A DNA stretch of 64,000 nt from Halieaceae bacterium (GCA_902520195.1 CABYND010000006.1:34606-98605); one strand, 5' to 3'; counted from the first letter of the stretch, positions 18,617 to 28,641 are shown. Program-made: numbers and translations. Notes: generated from the sequence alone by a model not told the origin.

Positions 18617-19840
18617 ATGGATTTGGGTATTTCAGAAAAGGTGGCGCCGCTGCTCGAGCGGGTCCGAAGCTTCATTAACGAGCGGATCATGCCCGTGGAG
18701 CACGAGTTCGTCGCCGAGATCGAGGTTGACGATCCTTTCGTCCTCACTGACCGTCAGACTGAGATTCTGAAATCTTTGAAAACCCAAGCCCGGGAAGCGG
18801 GCTTGTGGAACTTCTTTTTGACCGGTGAGGAGGGCTCAGGTCTCAATACCGTCGAATACGCCTATTTGGCCGAGGAAATGGGCAAGTCGCGCTTGGCCGC
18901 CGAGGTCTTTAATTGCTCCGCGCCGGATACCGGTAACATGGAAGTACTGCATAAATACGGCAGTGAGGCCCAGAAAGAGCAGTGGTTGGAGCCCCTGCTC
19001 GCAGGCGAGATCCGCTCCTGCTTCGGCATGACCGAGCCGGCTGTCGCTTCTTCTGATGCGACCAACATCTGCACCGCGGCCACCCCCGAGGGCGACGAGT
19101 GGGTGATTAACGGCGAGAAGCACTGGACGTCTGGCGCTGGTGATCCCCGCTGCAAGGTCATGATCTGCATGGTCAAAACGGACCCCGAGGCCCCCAAGCA
19201 TCTCCAGCAGTCGCAGATCCTCGTGCCGATGGATACCCCCGGGGTTAATATTGTCCGACCGCTAAAGGTATTCAATATGTTGGACGCGCCGCACGGCCAC
19301 ATGCGCGTCAAACTCGAGAATGTGCGGGTGCCGAAGGACAACATCATCCTTGGGCCCGGCCGGGGCTTCGAAATCTCACAGGGCCGTCTCGGGCCTGGGC
19401 GGATTCACCATTGCATGCGTTCCATCGGCTCAGCCGAAAAAGCGCTTGAGTTGCTCTGCGAGCGCGCGACCGAGCGGGAAGCGTTTGGCCGACCTCTGTA
19501 CAAGCTGGGTGGCAACATCGACATCATCGCCGATGCCCGCATGAATATTGAGCAGGCCCGGTTACTCACGCTGAAGACGGCGTGGATGATGGATCACACG
19601 TCGGCTAAGGAAGCCCGTATATGGATCTCGATGATCAAGACAGTGGTGCCCAACATGGCGCTCAAAGTCATCGACGACGCAATCCAGATGCATGGTGGCA
19701 TCGGCGTGTCGCAGGACACGCCGCTTGCGGAAATGTGGTCGGGGCAGCGTACCCTGCGCCTGGCGGACGGCCCAGACGCGGTGCACCGCATGGTGGTGGG
19801 GCGCAATGAGATCAAACAATACTTGGCGGAAGCCGGCTAG
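18617..19840 (+). CDS. Acyl-CoA dehydrogenase, ACAD10/11-like
   Basis: 407 residues from ATG 18617, which has GAGGT seven bases upstream; the frame from 18575 is rejected. The FAD-binding middle domain shows CFGMTEPAVASSDATNI, the form typical of ACAD10/11-type enzymes. The C-terminal helical domain carries IQMHGGIGVSQDTPLAEMWS and LRLADGPDAVHRMVVG. It oxidises an acyl-CoA at the alpha-beta bond and passes electrons to ETF. ACAD11 relatives accept long-chain and 4-hydroxy acyl-CoAs, so an unusual substrate is plausible. It is the first gene of a seven-gene acyl-CoA operon. Confidence 0.9.
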   Translation: MDLGISEKVAPLLERVRSFINERIMPVEHEFVAEIEVDDPFVLTDRQTEILKSLKTQAREAGLWNFFLTGEEGSGLNTVEYAYLAEEMGKSRLAAEVFNCSAPDTGNMEVLHKYGSEAQKEQWLEPLLAGEIRSCFGMTEPAVASSDATNICTAATPEGDEWVINGEKHWTSGAGDPRCKVMICMVKTDPEAPKHLQQSQILVPMDTPGVNIVRPLKVFNMLDAPHGHMRVKLENVRVPKDNIILGPGRGFEISQGRLGPGRIHHCMRSIGSAEKALELLCERATEREAFGRPLYKLGGNIDIIADARMNIEQARLLTLKTAWMMDHTSAKEARIWISMIKTVVPNMALKVIDDAIQMHGGIGVSQDTPLAEMWSGQRTLRLADGPDAVHRMVVGRNEIKQYLAEAG

Positions 19841-19896
19841 GTCGCCGCGACTTTCCGCGATGGTTGAAGACCGATAACAGCGAGGAGACAGAAGCA

Positions 19897-20361
19897 ATGG
19901 CATTAACGATGGTAAAGCCAGAGGAAATGGAAGCACAGGCGGGGACAAAACTGCCGCCGGGGGAGTGGTTTGAAATTGATCAGGAGCGCATCAACACCTT
20001 CGCTGACTGCACCGAGGATCACCAGTTCATTCATATCGACGAAGCTGCTGCTGCACAGACACCCTTTGGTGGCACCATCGCCCACGGCTTTTTGACGCTG
20101 TCGCTGATGACCAAGCTCAGCTCGGAAAATGGCGTATATCCGGAGGGGATCGTCATGGGCGTGAACTACGGGCTCGACAAGGTGCGTTTCTTAAATCCCG
20201 TGCGTGCAGGCAAGCGAGTGCGTGCGCATACGGAGATCATGTCAGTCGATCGTAAAGACGCTAACCGGTTTCTGGTCAAGCAGGCCGTCACGGTCGAGAT
20301 CGAGGGGGAAGACACTCCCGCCGTGTACGCTGAGTGGCTCGGCATGTCGATCATTGGTTAG
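19897..20361 (+). CDS. MaoC-like (R)-specific enoyl-CoA hydratase
   Basis: 154 residues from ATG 19897, preceded by GAGGAG; the frame from 19864 is rejected. It is a single hot-dog domain with the hydratase-2 motif DHQFIHIDEAAAAQTPFGGT (Asp/His dyad) and the IAHGFLTLS segment. The family adds water to trans-2-enoyl-CoA to give (R)-3-hydroxyacyl-CoA. It lies between the acyl-CoA dehydrogenase and an SDR of the multifunctional-enzyme-2 type, which oxidises (R)-3-hydroxyacyl-CoAs. That order supports a peroxisome-style beta-oxidation route rather than the FadB (S)-route. Confidence 0.9.
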   Translation: MALTMVKPEEMEAQAGTKLPPGEWFEIDQERINTFADCTEDHQFIHIDEAAAAQTPFGGTIAHGFLTLSLMTKLSSENGVYPEGIVMGVNYGLDKVRFLNPVRAGKRVRAHTEIMSVDRKDANRFLVKQAVTVEIEGEDTPAVYAEWLGMSIIG

Positions 20362-20379
20362 TAGAGCCGGAGACAGCAC

Positions 20380-21297
20380 ATGACCATTCGATACGACGAC
20401 AAAGTGGCATTGGTGACCGGTGCCGGCGGTGGCCTGGGCAGAAGCCATGCGATTGAACTGGCCAAGCGCGGCGCCAAGGTAGTAGTGAATGACCTCGGTG
20501 GGTCTGTCTCGGGGGAGGGCGCGAACTCGCAGGCTTCTCTCGATGTGGTAGCCGAGATCGCGGCGCTTGGCGGCGAAGCAATGGCTCATGGCGCCAATGT
20601 GGCGGACCTAGAGCAGGTGCAGGATATGGTGGCGCAGACCATGGACCGTTGGGGTCGTCTCGATATCCTCGTGAATAACGCCGGTATTCTCCGGGACAAG
20701 AGCTTTTCTAAAGGGTCAGTCGAGGATTTTCGTCTGGTGACCGAAGTGCACCTGATGGGCACCGTTCACTGCACCAAGACTTGCTGGGACATTATGAAAG
20801 AGCAGGAATATGGCCGCATTGTGGTGACCTCCTCCTCCAGCGGGCTCTACGGCAATTTTGGACAAACCAACTACGGCGCTGCGAAAATGGGTGTCATTGG
20901 CATGATGAATACGTTGGCGCAAGAGGGCGCCAAGTACAACGTCAAAATCAATGCGCTGGCCCCGACCGCGGGCACGCGGATGACCGAAGGGCTCATTGAC
21001 GAGAACGCGTTTGCGTTGCTCACCCCGGCGACAGTGACGCCGGCAGTGCTGTATTTGGTGTCAGAAGACGCGCCGACCCGCACGATTTTGGCGGCCGGGG
21101 CTGGTAGCTTTGCCGTCGCCAAGATTGTCGAAACGGAAGGCATGTGGTTACCCGAGGCGGAGCAAACCCCCGAGGGTATCGCGGCAAATTGGGCGCAAAT
21201 CTCAGACGGAGGCGAGCGCGCCCTGCAAGCGGGCTTTGAGCAGAGCATCAAAATGGTGGGTCAGGCGACAGAGGGGCTTGGGTTGGAGATGGGTTGA
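20380..21297 (+). CDS. SDR (R)-3-hydroxyacyl-CoA dehydrogenase, MFE-2 type
   Basis: 305 residues, close to the dehydrogenase unit of peroxisomal multifunctional enzyme 2 (HSD17B4/FOX2). The cofactor motif GAGGGLG (residues ~15-21) and VVNDLGGS favour NAD. NNAGILRDKSF, catalytic SSSSGLYGNFG and YGAAK follow, and the extra C-terminal ~50 residues are typical of MFE-2. It oxidises (R)-3-hydroxyacyl-CoA to 3-ketoacyl-CoA, and lies 18 bases after the MaoC hydratase that makes its likely substrate. 133 bases separate it from the thiolase that would use its product. Confidence 0.9.
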   Translation: MTIRYDDKVALVTGAGGGLGRSHAIELAKRGAKVVVNDLGGSVSGEGANSQASLDVVAEIAALGGEAMAHGANVADLEQVQDMVAQTMDRWGRLDILVNNAGILRDKSFSKGSVEDFRLVTEVHLMGTVHCTKTCWDIMKEQEYGRIVVTSSSSGLYGNFGQTNYGAAKMGVIGMMNTLAQEGAKYNVKINALAPTAGTRMTEGLIDENAFALLTPATVTPAVLYLVSEDAPTRTILAAGAGSFAVAKIVETEGMWLPEAEQTPEGIAANWAQISDGGERALQAGFEQSIKMVGQATEGLGLEMG

Positions 21298-21430
21298 TGG
21301 CGATGCCGCTGATGTCGGCAGCGCCGTGATTTGCGCATCGCAGTCTACGAGCTAACGGAGCCCTCTTCGGTAACACACTGAGCGGCTCACCCCACACGTA
21401 AATGATTAATTCGAGAGAAAGGATACGAAT

Positions 21431-22609
21431 ATGAAAGAAGCAGTCATCGTTTCAACTGCACGCACCCCGATCGGCAAGGCTTACCGCGGGGGCTTCAACA
21501 ATTTGGCTTCGCCGACTATGGCCGGACACGCCATCAGCGCAGCCGTTCAGCGCGCAGGCATTGAGCCCGATCGCATCGAGGACTGCATCATGGGCGCCGC
21601 GCTGACTCAGGGCAGCCAGGGCGGCAACATCGGCCGCACCGCGGCACTCCGCGCGGGCCTGCCGGTCACCGTATCGGGCATGACAATCGATCGTCAGTGC
21701 TCCTCCGGCATGATGGCTGTCGCGACTGCGGCCAAGCAGGTACTCCATGACGGCATGGATGTGGTGGTTGGCGGCGGCGTGGACTCCATCTCGCTGGTGC
21801 AGAACGAGCACATGAATCTGCACCGCGCTGCCGATGAAGAGCTACTGGCCATGCATAAGGACATCTATATGCCTATGCTGCAGACCGCTGAGGTGGTCGC
21901 GGCGCGATACAACGTGAGCCGGGACGCCATGGACGAGTATGGTCTTCAGTCCCAGCAGCGTGCGGCGGCGGCCTACGAGGCAGGCAAGTTTGAAGACGAG
22001 CTCGTCCCTGTGACCTGTGAGCGCGTCGTTTACGACAAGGAGACCGGTGAGCAGTCGACGGCGGAAGTCACCGTGAGTGCCGATGAGGGCGTTCGCGCCT
22101 CGACACTCGAGGGTGTGCAGGGACTGCGCACTGTGATTGAAGGCGGCACGATTACTGCGGGCAATGCGTCCCAGTTGTCTGACGGCGCGTCCGCGCAGGT
22201 TGTGATGGAAGCGGCGACCGCCGAGAAGCTGGGTTTGAATCCTCTCGGTGCTTACCGCGGGATCGCGGTAGCCGGCTGTGAACCTGATGAGATGGGCATC
22301 GGCCCCGTGTTTGCCGTGCCAAAGCTTCTCAAGGAGCACGGCCTGACCGTCGATGACATCGGCTTATGGGAGCTGAACGAGGCGTTTGCGGTACAAGTAC
22401 TTCACTGCCGCGATACCCTGGGCATCGACAACGATAAGCTCAACGTCGACGGCGGCGCGATTGCTGTGGGCCACCCCTACGGTATGAGTGGCTCGCGACT
22501 CCTTGGCCACGCGCTGATCGAGGGTAAGCGTCGCGGCGTCAAATACGTTGTTGTCACCATGTGCGTCGGTGGTGGTATGGGTGCTGCCGGCTTGTTCGAG
22601 GTGTTTTAA
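21431..22609 (+). CDS. Acetyl-CoA acyltransferase (thiolase)
   Basis: 392 residues, full length. The nucleophilic Cys is in [14 protein letters not shown] (~88). The second active-site residues are in [26 protein letters not shown] (His) and [10 protein letters not shown] (Cys, C-terminal). It cleaves 3-ketoacyl-CoA with CoA to give acetyl-CoA (or propionyl-CoA) and a shorter acyl-CoA. ATG 21431 has AGAAAGGA upstream. Its stop touches the next ATG directly (22607-22609 then 22610), so it is tightly coupled to the quinone-oxidoreductase-like gene. Confidence 0.93.
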   Translation: MKEAVIVSTARTPIGKAYRGGFNNLASPTMAGHAISAAVQRAGIEPDRIEDCIMGAALTQGSQGGNIGRTAALRAGLPVTVSGMTIDRQCSSGMMAVATAAKQVLHDGMDVVVGGGVDSISLVQNEHMNLHRAADEELLAMHKDIYMPMLQTAEVVAARYNVSRDAMDEYGLQSQQRAAAAYEAGKFEDELVPVTCERVVYDKETGEQSTAEVTVSADEGVRASTLEGVQGLRTVIEGGTITAGNASQLSDGASAQVVMEAATAEKLGLNPLGAYRGIAVAGCEPDEMGIGPVFAVPKLLKEHGLTVDDIGLWELNEAFAVQVLHCRDTLGIDNDKLNVDGGAIAVGHPYGMSGSRLLGHALIEGKRRGVKYVVVTMCVGGGMGAAGLFEVF

Positions 22610-23587
22610 ATGAAAGCTGTCGTTTGTCGTGAGCACGGCCTGCCCGATCGTCTGGATCTTGTCGACGACTGGCCATCGCCGGAGTTGGGCGATAACGATG
22701 TCCGGATTCGGGTCAAGGCCGCAGGCCTGAACTTTCCCGATGTACTGATTATTCAGGGTAAGTACCAGTTCCAACCCGAGTTGCCGTTTATCCCTGGAGG
22801 CGAGTGTGCTGGTGTGGTCGAAGAAGTTGGCGCCGCGGTCACCCGCTGGAAGGTGGGGGACGAGGTGATCCACAGCGGTGGCTCGGGGAGCTTCTGCGAG
22901 GAGATTGTCGCCAACGAACTGGCGGTGTTACCCAAGCCGCCGGCGCTGCGCTTCGAGGCGGCTGCCGGAATCACGATTACCTACCTGACGTCCTACCACG
23001 CGCTGGTGCAGCGGGCGAACATTCAGCCGGGCGAGACGCTCTTGGTGCTGGGGGCCGCAGGCGGAGTCGGCAGTGCGGCAGTTGAGCTGGGCAAGGCGCT
23101 GGGCGCGACGGTGATCGCGGCTGCGAGCAGTGATGACAAGCTGGCACTGTGTGCCGAGCTCGGTGCGGACCACGTCATTAACTATAGTAGTGAATCACTC
23201 AAGGATCGCGTTAAGGAACTGACCGGTGGTGCCGGCGTTGATGTTGTGTACGACCCGGTGGGCGGTGACTTCAGCGAGCCGGCGGTGCGTTCCATGGGCT
23301 GGAACGGACGCTACCTGGTGATCGGATTTGCGTCGGGGCCGATTCCCAGCATTCCCCTCAACCTCACCTTGCTAAAAGGCTGCTCAATTGTGGGTGTGTT
23401 CTGGGGCCGGTTTACGATGGAAGAGCCTGAGGTGCATTTGGCTAACATCGACACCCTGTGGCAATGGTTTGAGGAAGGCAAGATCAAGCCGGTGATCACC
23501 GATCTGTTCCCGATCGAGGAATACGAAGGTGCCTACGCGGCAATGATGGAACGCCGCGCCAAGGGCAAGGTGATACTCACGTTCTGA
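22610..23587 (+). CDS. Zinc-free MDR oxidoreductase (NADPH:quinone reductase-like)
   Basis: 325 residues of the medium-chain dehydrogenase/reductase family, quinone oxidoreductase branch. No zinc ligands are visible. NADPH binding is at LVLGAAGGVGSAAVELGKAL (~142-161), and the family fingerprint VDVVYDPVGGD is present. Members reduce quinones or the C=C bond of enones and enoyl-CoAs. In this operon a role in saturating a double bond, or in a side reaction of acyl-CoA breakdown, is inference. Its ATG directly abuts the thiolase stop, and the iron-ADH ATG follows one base after its own stop. Confidence 0.88.
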   Translation: MKAVVCREHGLPDRLDLVDDWPSPELGDNDVRIRVKAAGLNFPDVLIIQGKYQFQPELPFIPGGECAGVVEEVGAAVTRWKVGDEVIHSGGSGSFCEEIVANELAVLPKPPALRFEAAAGITITYLTSYHALVQRANIQPGETLLVLGAAGGVGSAAVELGKALGATVIAAASSDDKLALCAELGADHVINYSSESLKDRVKELTGGAGVDVVYDPVGGDFSEPAVRSMGWNGRYLVIGFASGPIPSIPLNLTLLKGCSIVGVFWGRFTMEEPEVHLANIDTLWQWFEEGKIKPVITDLFPIEEYEGAYAAMMERRAKGKVILTF

Positions 23588-23588
23588 T

Positions 23589-24740
23589 ATGACCGGCTAT
23601 CGGTTCAATACTGCCCCAGAGCTGCGTGTCGGCCTAGGTACTTCGCGTCAGGTGGGAGCGTATTGTGCGCAGTTGGGTATCAAGCGACCGCTACTGGTAA
23701 CGGACCCCGGCCTAGTCACAATGGGTTTGGTTGCCCCCGTGCAGGACGCCATGGCCACGACCTGCGAGCACGTCGGTCTCTTCTCTGAGGTGACGGCAGA
23801 CCCCGCTGAGTCGGTGGTATTAGACGCGCTGGAGGTGCTACAGGCGGGCGAGGCGGATGGCGTAGTCGGGCTCGGCGGCGGCAGCTCAATGGATGTTGCC
23901 AAAGCCATCGCCGTGTTGGCGGCGGGCACCCAGACCCTCGCAGAGGCCTACGGTGTAGACCAGGTTGTTGGGGGTCGGCTACCACTTATTCTTATTCCCA
24001 CTACCGCCGGCACCGGATCCGAGGTGACGCCGGTGGCGGTCATCACTACGGGCGAGACCACCAAGGCGGGCATCAGCTCTCCTGTATTGCTACCCGATAT
24101 CGCGGTGCTCGATGCCGAACTGACACTGGGCCTGCCGGCTCACGTGACGGCTATGACCGGCATCGACGCCATGGTGCACGCCATTGAGGCCTATACCTCA
24201 AAGATTAAAAAGAACCCGGTGTCTAACATGCTCGCCAGGCAGGCGCTGACCCTTTTGAGCGCCAATCAGCGCCGCGTGCTTTCTCATCCCGATGATGTCG
24301 CAGCGCGGGAGGCGATGTTGCTGGGTGCTACGCTGGCGGGTCAGGCCTTTGCCAATGCGCCGGTGGCTGCGGTGCACGCGCTGGCCTATCCCTTGGGAGG
24401 TCACTACCACATGCCCCATGGGCTGAGTAACGCGCTGATGCTGCCCGCGGTAATGCGCTTCAACGCGCCGGCCGCCGAGGCACTCTATCTGGAGCTGGCA
24501 CCGTTGTTGCCCGAGCCGGTTGCGCCGGATCTAGACGGCTTTGTGAGGTGGTTTGAGGACCTCATTGCCGATGCGGCACTGCCGACCACGCTTTCGGCGG
24601 CTGATGTGCCGGAGCGCGATCTGCCCATGCTGGCGGCTGACGCCATGCTGCAGCAGCGCCTGTTGGTGAACAATCCGGTCGAGGTCGATGAAGCCGCCGC
24701 GCTGGCGCTGTATACCGCTGCCTGGAGTGGTTCAGCGTGA
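23589..24740 (+). CDS. Iron-containing alcohol dehydrogenase
   Basis: 383 residues, group III (Fe-type) ADH. The NAD-binding glycine motif is GLGGGSSMDVAKA (~95). The metal ligands fall in GIDAMVHAIEAY (Asp/His) and VHALAYPLGGHYHMPHG (His residues, ~262-278). It interconverts an alcohol or hydroxy-acid with its carbonyl form using NAD(P). It sits in a tight operon (one base after the MDR gene, four-base overlap with the thioesterase), so it probably handles an alcohol or semialdehyde intermediate of the same pathway. Related families include maleylacetate reductase and hydroxyacid-oxoacid transhydrogenase. Confidence 0.9.
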   Translation: MTGYRFNTAPELRVGLGTSRQVGAYCAQLGIKRPLLVTDPGLVTMGLVAPVQDAMATTCEHVGLFSEVTADPAESVVLDALEVLQAGEADGVVGLGGGSSMDVAKAIAVLAAGTQTLAEAYGVDQVVGGRLPLILIPTTAGTGSEVTPVAVITTGETTKAGISSPVLLPDIAVLDAELTLGLPAHVTAMTGIDAMVHAIEAYTSKIKKNPVSNMLARQALTLLSANQRRVLSHPDDVAAREAMLLGATLAGQAFANAPVAAVHALAYPLGGHYHMPHGLSNALMLPAVMRFNAPAAEALYLELAPLLPEPVAPDLDGFVRWFEDLIADAALPTTLSAADVPERDLPMLAADAMLQQRLLVNNPVEVDEAAALALYTAAWSGSA

Positions 24741-25180
24741 GCGATCGTGCGACACCTTCCGCTCGGTCGGACTATCCGATTTTTTATGCACTCGAATCCC
24801 GTTGGGCGGATAACGATATCTATGGCCACATTAATAATGTTGCCTATTACGCTTACTTTGATTCGGTGGTGAATCGCTTCCTCATTGAGGAGGGCGGTCT
24901 GCGCCCGGGCATCGACACCGTGGTGGGCTACGTCGTGAACTCGAGCGCTGACTATTTCTCCCCTGCCAGTTATCCTGCGACGCTGTCGCTGGGGCTCAAA
25001 GTCCTCCGCATCGGCGAGAAGTCCGTGCGTTGGGAAGTCGGCGTGTTTGCATCCGACGTGGAACAAAGCTGCGTCACCGGCACGTTTACCCACGCCTTTG
25101 TTGATCGGGAGTCGGGCCGTTCAGCGCCCGTTCCCGAAGGAATTCGACGCGCAATCGAGTCATTGCCTGCGGCCGACTGA
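24737..25180 (+). CDS. Acyl-CoA thioesterase, 4-hydroxybenzoyl-CoA thioesterase-like
   Basis: 147-residue hot-dog protein, GTG start at 24737 overlapping the iron-ADH stop by four bases. The catalytic motif is RWADNDIYGHINNVAYYAYF, where the first conserved Asp aligns with the active-site Asp of the 4-hydroxybenzoyl-CoA/YbgC thioesterase group. It hydrolyses an acyl-CoA to the free acid and CoA. As last gene of the operon it probably releases an end product or recycles CoA. Its 3' end overlaps the convergent MFS gene by 21 bases. Confidence 0.88.
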   Translation: MSDRATPSARSDYPIFYALESRWADNDIYGHINNVAYYAYFDSVVNRFLIEEGGLRPGIDTVVGYVVNSSADYFSPASYPATLSLGLKVLRIGEKSVRWEVGVFASDVEQSCVTGTFTHAFVDRESGRSAPVPEGIRRAIESLPAAD

Positions 25181-26428
25181 TCGGCAGAGTTTCGCTTGCG
25201 ACGACGCAGGATCTCTGCGGGGCCTCAGCGTCACCGCTAAGACGATGAGCAGAATCAACACCGCGCCCCAGCCTGCCGCGGGCTGATAGTATTGGTAGAG
25301 AAAGCCACCGCTAATTGGGCCCAGAACAAATCCTGCGGCGGGGCAGGCGCTCACCAACCCTGACACGCTTCCTTGCTCCTCAGCCCCCACGGCGAGAGAG
25401 GCACCGGCGGCGACGGCGGGCATCAGTAGCCCCAGACCTGCGCCGATCAAGACCATGCTGGTCAGCACGGCGCCCCAACTGTCCAGCGCGCTGATGATCA
25501 CGGTGCCGACCAACAGCAGGCCGCCCCCCCAACGCACGAGTTGAATGGCTGGCCCGGTGTAACGCTGTGCGATCACCAATTGCATGAAAAGGGAGCTGGC
25601 CGCCGACACCATCATCGCCCAGCCCGTGTACTTTGCGGTCTCGATACCCGAGAGATTCAGAACGTCCTGTAATCGAAAGGCTAGCGTTTGCTGCACCATC
25701 GCGAAACCCGTAAACGCACCGATCGCGGAAAACAGATAGACCCGCAGGCGGGCGTCAAGATAGCCGAGGCGACGGGGCGGGGCCTGGGTGACTCTCGGCT
25801 TTACGCCTCTCGAGAGTTTCAGGCCGATGATGACCGCGGCCAACCCAGACATAAACGACGCGACCACCAGTGGCGCTAATAGGCCGAGCCCGGCAACCAG
25901 CCCAGCCATCACCGGCCCCATGATCATCCCGATGCTATTGGCACTGGAAAGTCGAGCCAGTGTCTTGATGCGGAACCGCGCCACGGTGTGATCTGCCGCA
26001 TAGGCGGTGCAGCCAGGGCTGGTGGCCGACATGGTGGCCGCCTGCAGTGAACGGATGATCAAGGCGATGATAAATAGCGTGAGGCCTGTGATGGCGCCAT
26101 CCCCGGCGAGGGAGAACAGCACGGCAAAGGCAAGCGAACCAATGCAATAGCCCATTAGCCCTATCAGGATGACGGGCTTGCGACCAATCTGGTCAGAGAA
26201 ACGTCCCCAGAAGGGCGCGACGAGCGTGAAGATAAGTGCCGAGGTCGAAATGATCGCGGTGATGCGAACTTCATCGAGGCCCACCGACCGCCCCAGTGGG
26301 GGCAGGATAGCGAACACAAAGGCCTGACCGATGGCCGTTGCGAAAAGGCCGGTAAAAAGCAGGGAGAGAGACTGACGATCCAATCGCTCCGTGCCCGCTA
26401 GCGAGCCGGTGGCGACGGTGTCAGTCAT
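25160..26428 (-). CDS. MFS transporter, drug-efflux-like (TCR/DHA1 type)
   Basis: 422 residues, 12 predicted helices. The N-terminal motif FSDQIGRKPVILIGLMGYC (~80-98) is the conserved loop 2-3 signature of tetracycline- and multidrug-type (DHA1) MFS proteins. Its ATG lies inside the end of the upstream SDR gene (8-base overlap), so the two form an operon transcribed leftward. Its 3' end overlaps the convergent thioesterase gene by 21 bases, which means the two transcripts are antisense at their ends. The substrate is unknown. Confidence 0.85.
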   Translation of the reverse strand: MTDTVATGSLAGTERLDRQSLSLLFTGLFATAIGQAFVFAILPPLGRSVGLDEVRITAIISTSALIFTLVAPFWGRFSDQIGRKPVILIGLMGYCIGSLAFAVLFSLAGDGAITGLTLFIIALIIRSLQAATMSATSPGCTAYAADHTVARFRIKTLARLSSANSIGMIMGPVMAGLVAGLGLLAPLVVASFMSGLAAVIIGLKLSRGVKPRVTQAPPRRLGYLDARLRVYLFSAIGAFTGFAMVQQTLAFRLQDVLNLSGIETAKYTGWAMMVSAASSLFMQLVIAQRYTGPAIQLVRWGGGLLLVGTVIISALDSWGAVLTSMVLIGAGLGLLMPAVAAGASLAVGAEEQGSVSGLVSACPAAGFVLGPISGGFLYQYYQPAAGWGAVLILLIVLAVTLRPRRDPASSQAKLCRSVGRRQ

Positions 26429-27245
26429 CGGCGACCCGGGCAGTAATCCAGTGATAACGGGTGGGCAAAATTTTTGTGAGCTGCAGTATCAACCAAGCAT
26501 CCCAGCCCACCATGATCCGGCGTTTACCGCGGGCGGTGCCGCGCAGGATGATTTCCGCGGCGCGCTCCGGCGTGGTTTTGGCAAGGCGCCTGAAGTGCTG
26601 GTCTCGTTCATCCGCATCGGCCATGTTGTTCTCGCCGTCGGTGCGTGCAGAGCGTGCAATATTGGTCTGTACGCCACCCGGATGAACGCTCGATACAAAC
26701 AGGTTCGAGTCCATGTACTCCGCTTGAAGCGCTTCGCTGAAACCGCGGACTGCAAATTTGGCCGCGTTATAGGCGCTTTGTGTCGGGATGCCGACCATGC
26801 CAAAAATGGAGGACAAGTTGACGAGATGTCCCCGCTCGGCCTGCGTGAGCAACGGTAAAAAGGCTCGGGTGGCATGCACCACTCCCCAGAAGTTGATATC
26901 GATCAACCACTCGAAGTTTTCTTCGCTGGAGTCAGCGAAACGTGCGCCGTAACCAACCCCGGCGTTGTTGAACAGCGCATTGAGGCGATTGGTATCGGCG
27001 CTGACAGCCTCCGCCCATGAGAACAATGCATCCCGTTGGCTGCAGTCCACTACCTGCGACGTGACCCGCCCGCGGGCGTCATCCAGCGACGCACAGGTCT
27101 CAGCCAGCGTTTCGGGATTGATGTCAGAGAGCCAGAGATGGCAGCCGGCGGCATTAAGGCGCTGGCTGAGCGCTCTGCCGATCCCGTCTCCTGCGCCGGA
27201 GATGGCGGCGGTCTGGCCTGCAAAATAGCGCTCTATCAGTGGCAT
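26421..27245 (-). CDS. Short-chain dehydrogenase/reductase (SDR)
   Basis: 274 residues from ATG 27245, chosen because AGGAAA precedes it by about eight bases and it gives the usual short lead into the cofactor motif; the frame from 27386 adds 47 unlikely residues. GAGDGIGRAL (cofactor), NNAGVGYG, catalytic Ser in SSIFGMVG and YNAAK are all present. The C-terminal RRIMVGWDAWLILQLTKILP resembles membrane-associated SDRs that act on acyl or steroid-like substrates. It is coupled to the downstream MFS gene (8-base overlap). Confidence 0.88.
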   Translation of the reverse strand: MPLIERYFAGQTAAISGAGDGIGRALSQRLNAAGCHLWLSDINPETLAETCASLDDARGRVTSQVVDCSQRDALFSWAEAVSADTNRLNALFNNAGVGYGARFADSSEENFEWLIDINFWGVVHATRAFLPLLTQAERGHLVNLSSIFGMVGIPTQSAYNAAKFAVRGFSEALQAEYMDSNLFVSSVHPGGVQTNIARSARTDGENNMADADERDQHFRRLAKTTPERAAEIILRGTARGKRRIMVGWDAWLILQLTKILPTRYHWITARVADD

Positions 27246-27484
27246 GAGGTGGTTTCCTGAGCGGAGGGGCGCGCAGTGTAACCGACATCGGCAGGGGGCG
27301 GGTCCTAGCCCAAAAAATAGACAGGCCGAGCCCTTTGCCGTAAACTGCAATCCCAGCCCATGCGGGGTTATTTTCGACCCCATCACGCGCTAAACGACCG
27401 CAATTTGCGACCAAAGGGTGAATTTGACCCGACCTATTCGTGCACCCGATTGGCACGCATGGCAACAACGACTGGGAGGTCCGT

Positions 27485-28624
27485 TTGTCTCAACCCGCTG
27501 TCCTCGCACTGGAAGATGGCACGATTTTCCGCGGCCTCTCTATCGGTGCTTCCGGCACAACAGTGGGTGAGGTGGTCTTCAATACTGCGATGACTGGATA
27601 CCAGGAAATCCTGACGGATCCCTCCTACTGCCGACAGATCGTGACTCTGACCTACCCGCACATCGGCAACACCGGCGTCACCAGCGAGGATGAGGAATCC
27701 ACCGGGATACAGGCGGCGGGATTGATTATCCGTGACCTGCCGCTGCTGGCCTCGAATTTTCGCTCCGAACAGAGCCTGAGTGATTACCTGATCGACGGGT
27801 ATACGGTGGCAATTGCCGATATTGATACCCGGAAGCTGACGCGGATTCTCCGCGACGGCGGCGCCCAGAGCGGTTGCATCATGGCAGGCGCCGAGGTCGA
27901 TGAGACCCAGGCGTTGGAGCAGGCGAGGGCGTTCGCCGGGCTCAAGGGCATGGATCTGGCCAAGGTGGTGACAACGTCGGAGCCCTATGAGTGGACCGAG
28001 GGCACCTGGCAGCTGCCCGCCACAGCTGGGGACGCACGCGAGAGGCGCGCGCCGGCGTTTTCGGTGGTCGCGTTAGACTTCGGTGTGAAGCGCAACATTT
28101 TGCGCATTCTGGTGGATCTGGGTTGCACCGTGACGGTGATGCCCGCTCAGTCGACGATTGAAGAGGTCATGGCCCATTCGCCCGACGGTGTGTTCTTTTC
28201 TAACGGGCCGGGGGATCCCGAGCCCTGCGAGTATGCGATCACCCTTGCACGTGAAGTGATGGATCGCAAGGTCCCACTTTTCGGGATTTGTCTGGGGCAC
28301 CAAATTCTGGCGCTGGCCAGCGGGGCCCGCACCGATAAGATGAAGTTTGGTCATCACGGCGCCAATCACCCCGTGCAGAATCTCAGCGACAAGACCGTGA
28401 TGGTGACCAGCCAGAACCATGGCTTCACCGTCTCCGAGCAGGATCTGCCCGACACACTCGAGGTGACCCATCGATCCCTGTTCGATGGCACCCTGCAGGG
28501 AATCGCGCGCAAGGATGTTCCAGCCTACAGCTTTCAGGGCCATCCCGAGGCCAGTCCGGGACCTCACGATGCGGCCAATCTCTTCCAGCCCTTCATCGCG
28601 GCGATGAAGAAAACAAAGCAATGA
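27485..28624 (+). CDS. carA: Carbamoyl-phosphate synthase small (glutaminase) subunit
   Basis: 379 residues from TTG 27485, preceded by GGGAGGT; the resulting N-terminus [17 protein letters not shown] aligns with known CarA, whereas the ATG at 27440 would add 15 odd residues. The glutaminase triad is visible: Cys in [14 protein letters not shown], and His/Glu in [13 protein letters not shown]. It releases ammonia from glutamine and channels it to CarB for carbamoyl phosphate, used in arginine and pyrimidine synthesis. carB follows 17 bases later. Confidence 0.97.
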   Translation: MSQPAVLALEDGTIFRGLSIGASGTTVGEVVFNTAMTGYQEILTDPSYCRQIVTLTYPHIGNTGVTSEDEESTGIQAAGLIIRDLPLLASNFRSEQSLSDYLIDGYTVAIADIDTRKLTRILRDGGAQSGCIMAGAEVDETQALEQARAFAGLKGMDLAKVVTTSEPYEWTEGTWQLPATAGDARERRAPAFSVVALDFGVKRNILRILVDLGCTVTVMPAQSTIEEVMAHSPDGVFFSNGPGDPEPCEYAITLAREVMDRKVPLFGICLGHQILALASGARTDKMKFGHHGANHPVQNLSDKTVMVTSQNHGFTVSEQDLPDTLEVTHRSLFDGTLQGIARKDVPAYSFQGHPEASPGPHDAANLFQPFIAAMKKTKQ

Positions 28625-28641
28625 GTGGGAAGTGCTAGAGC

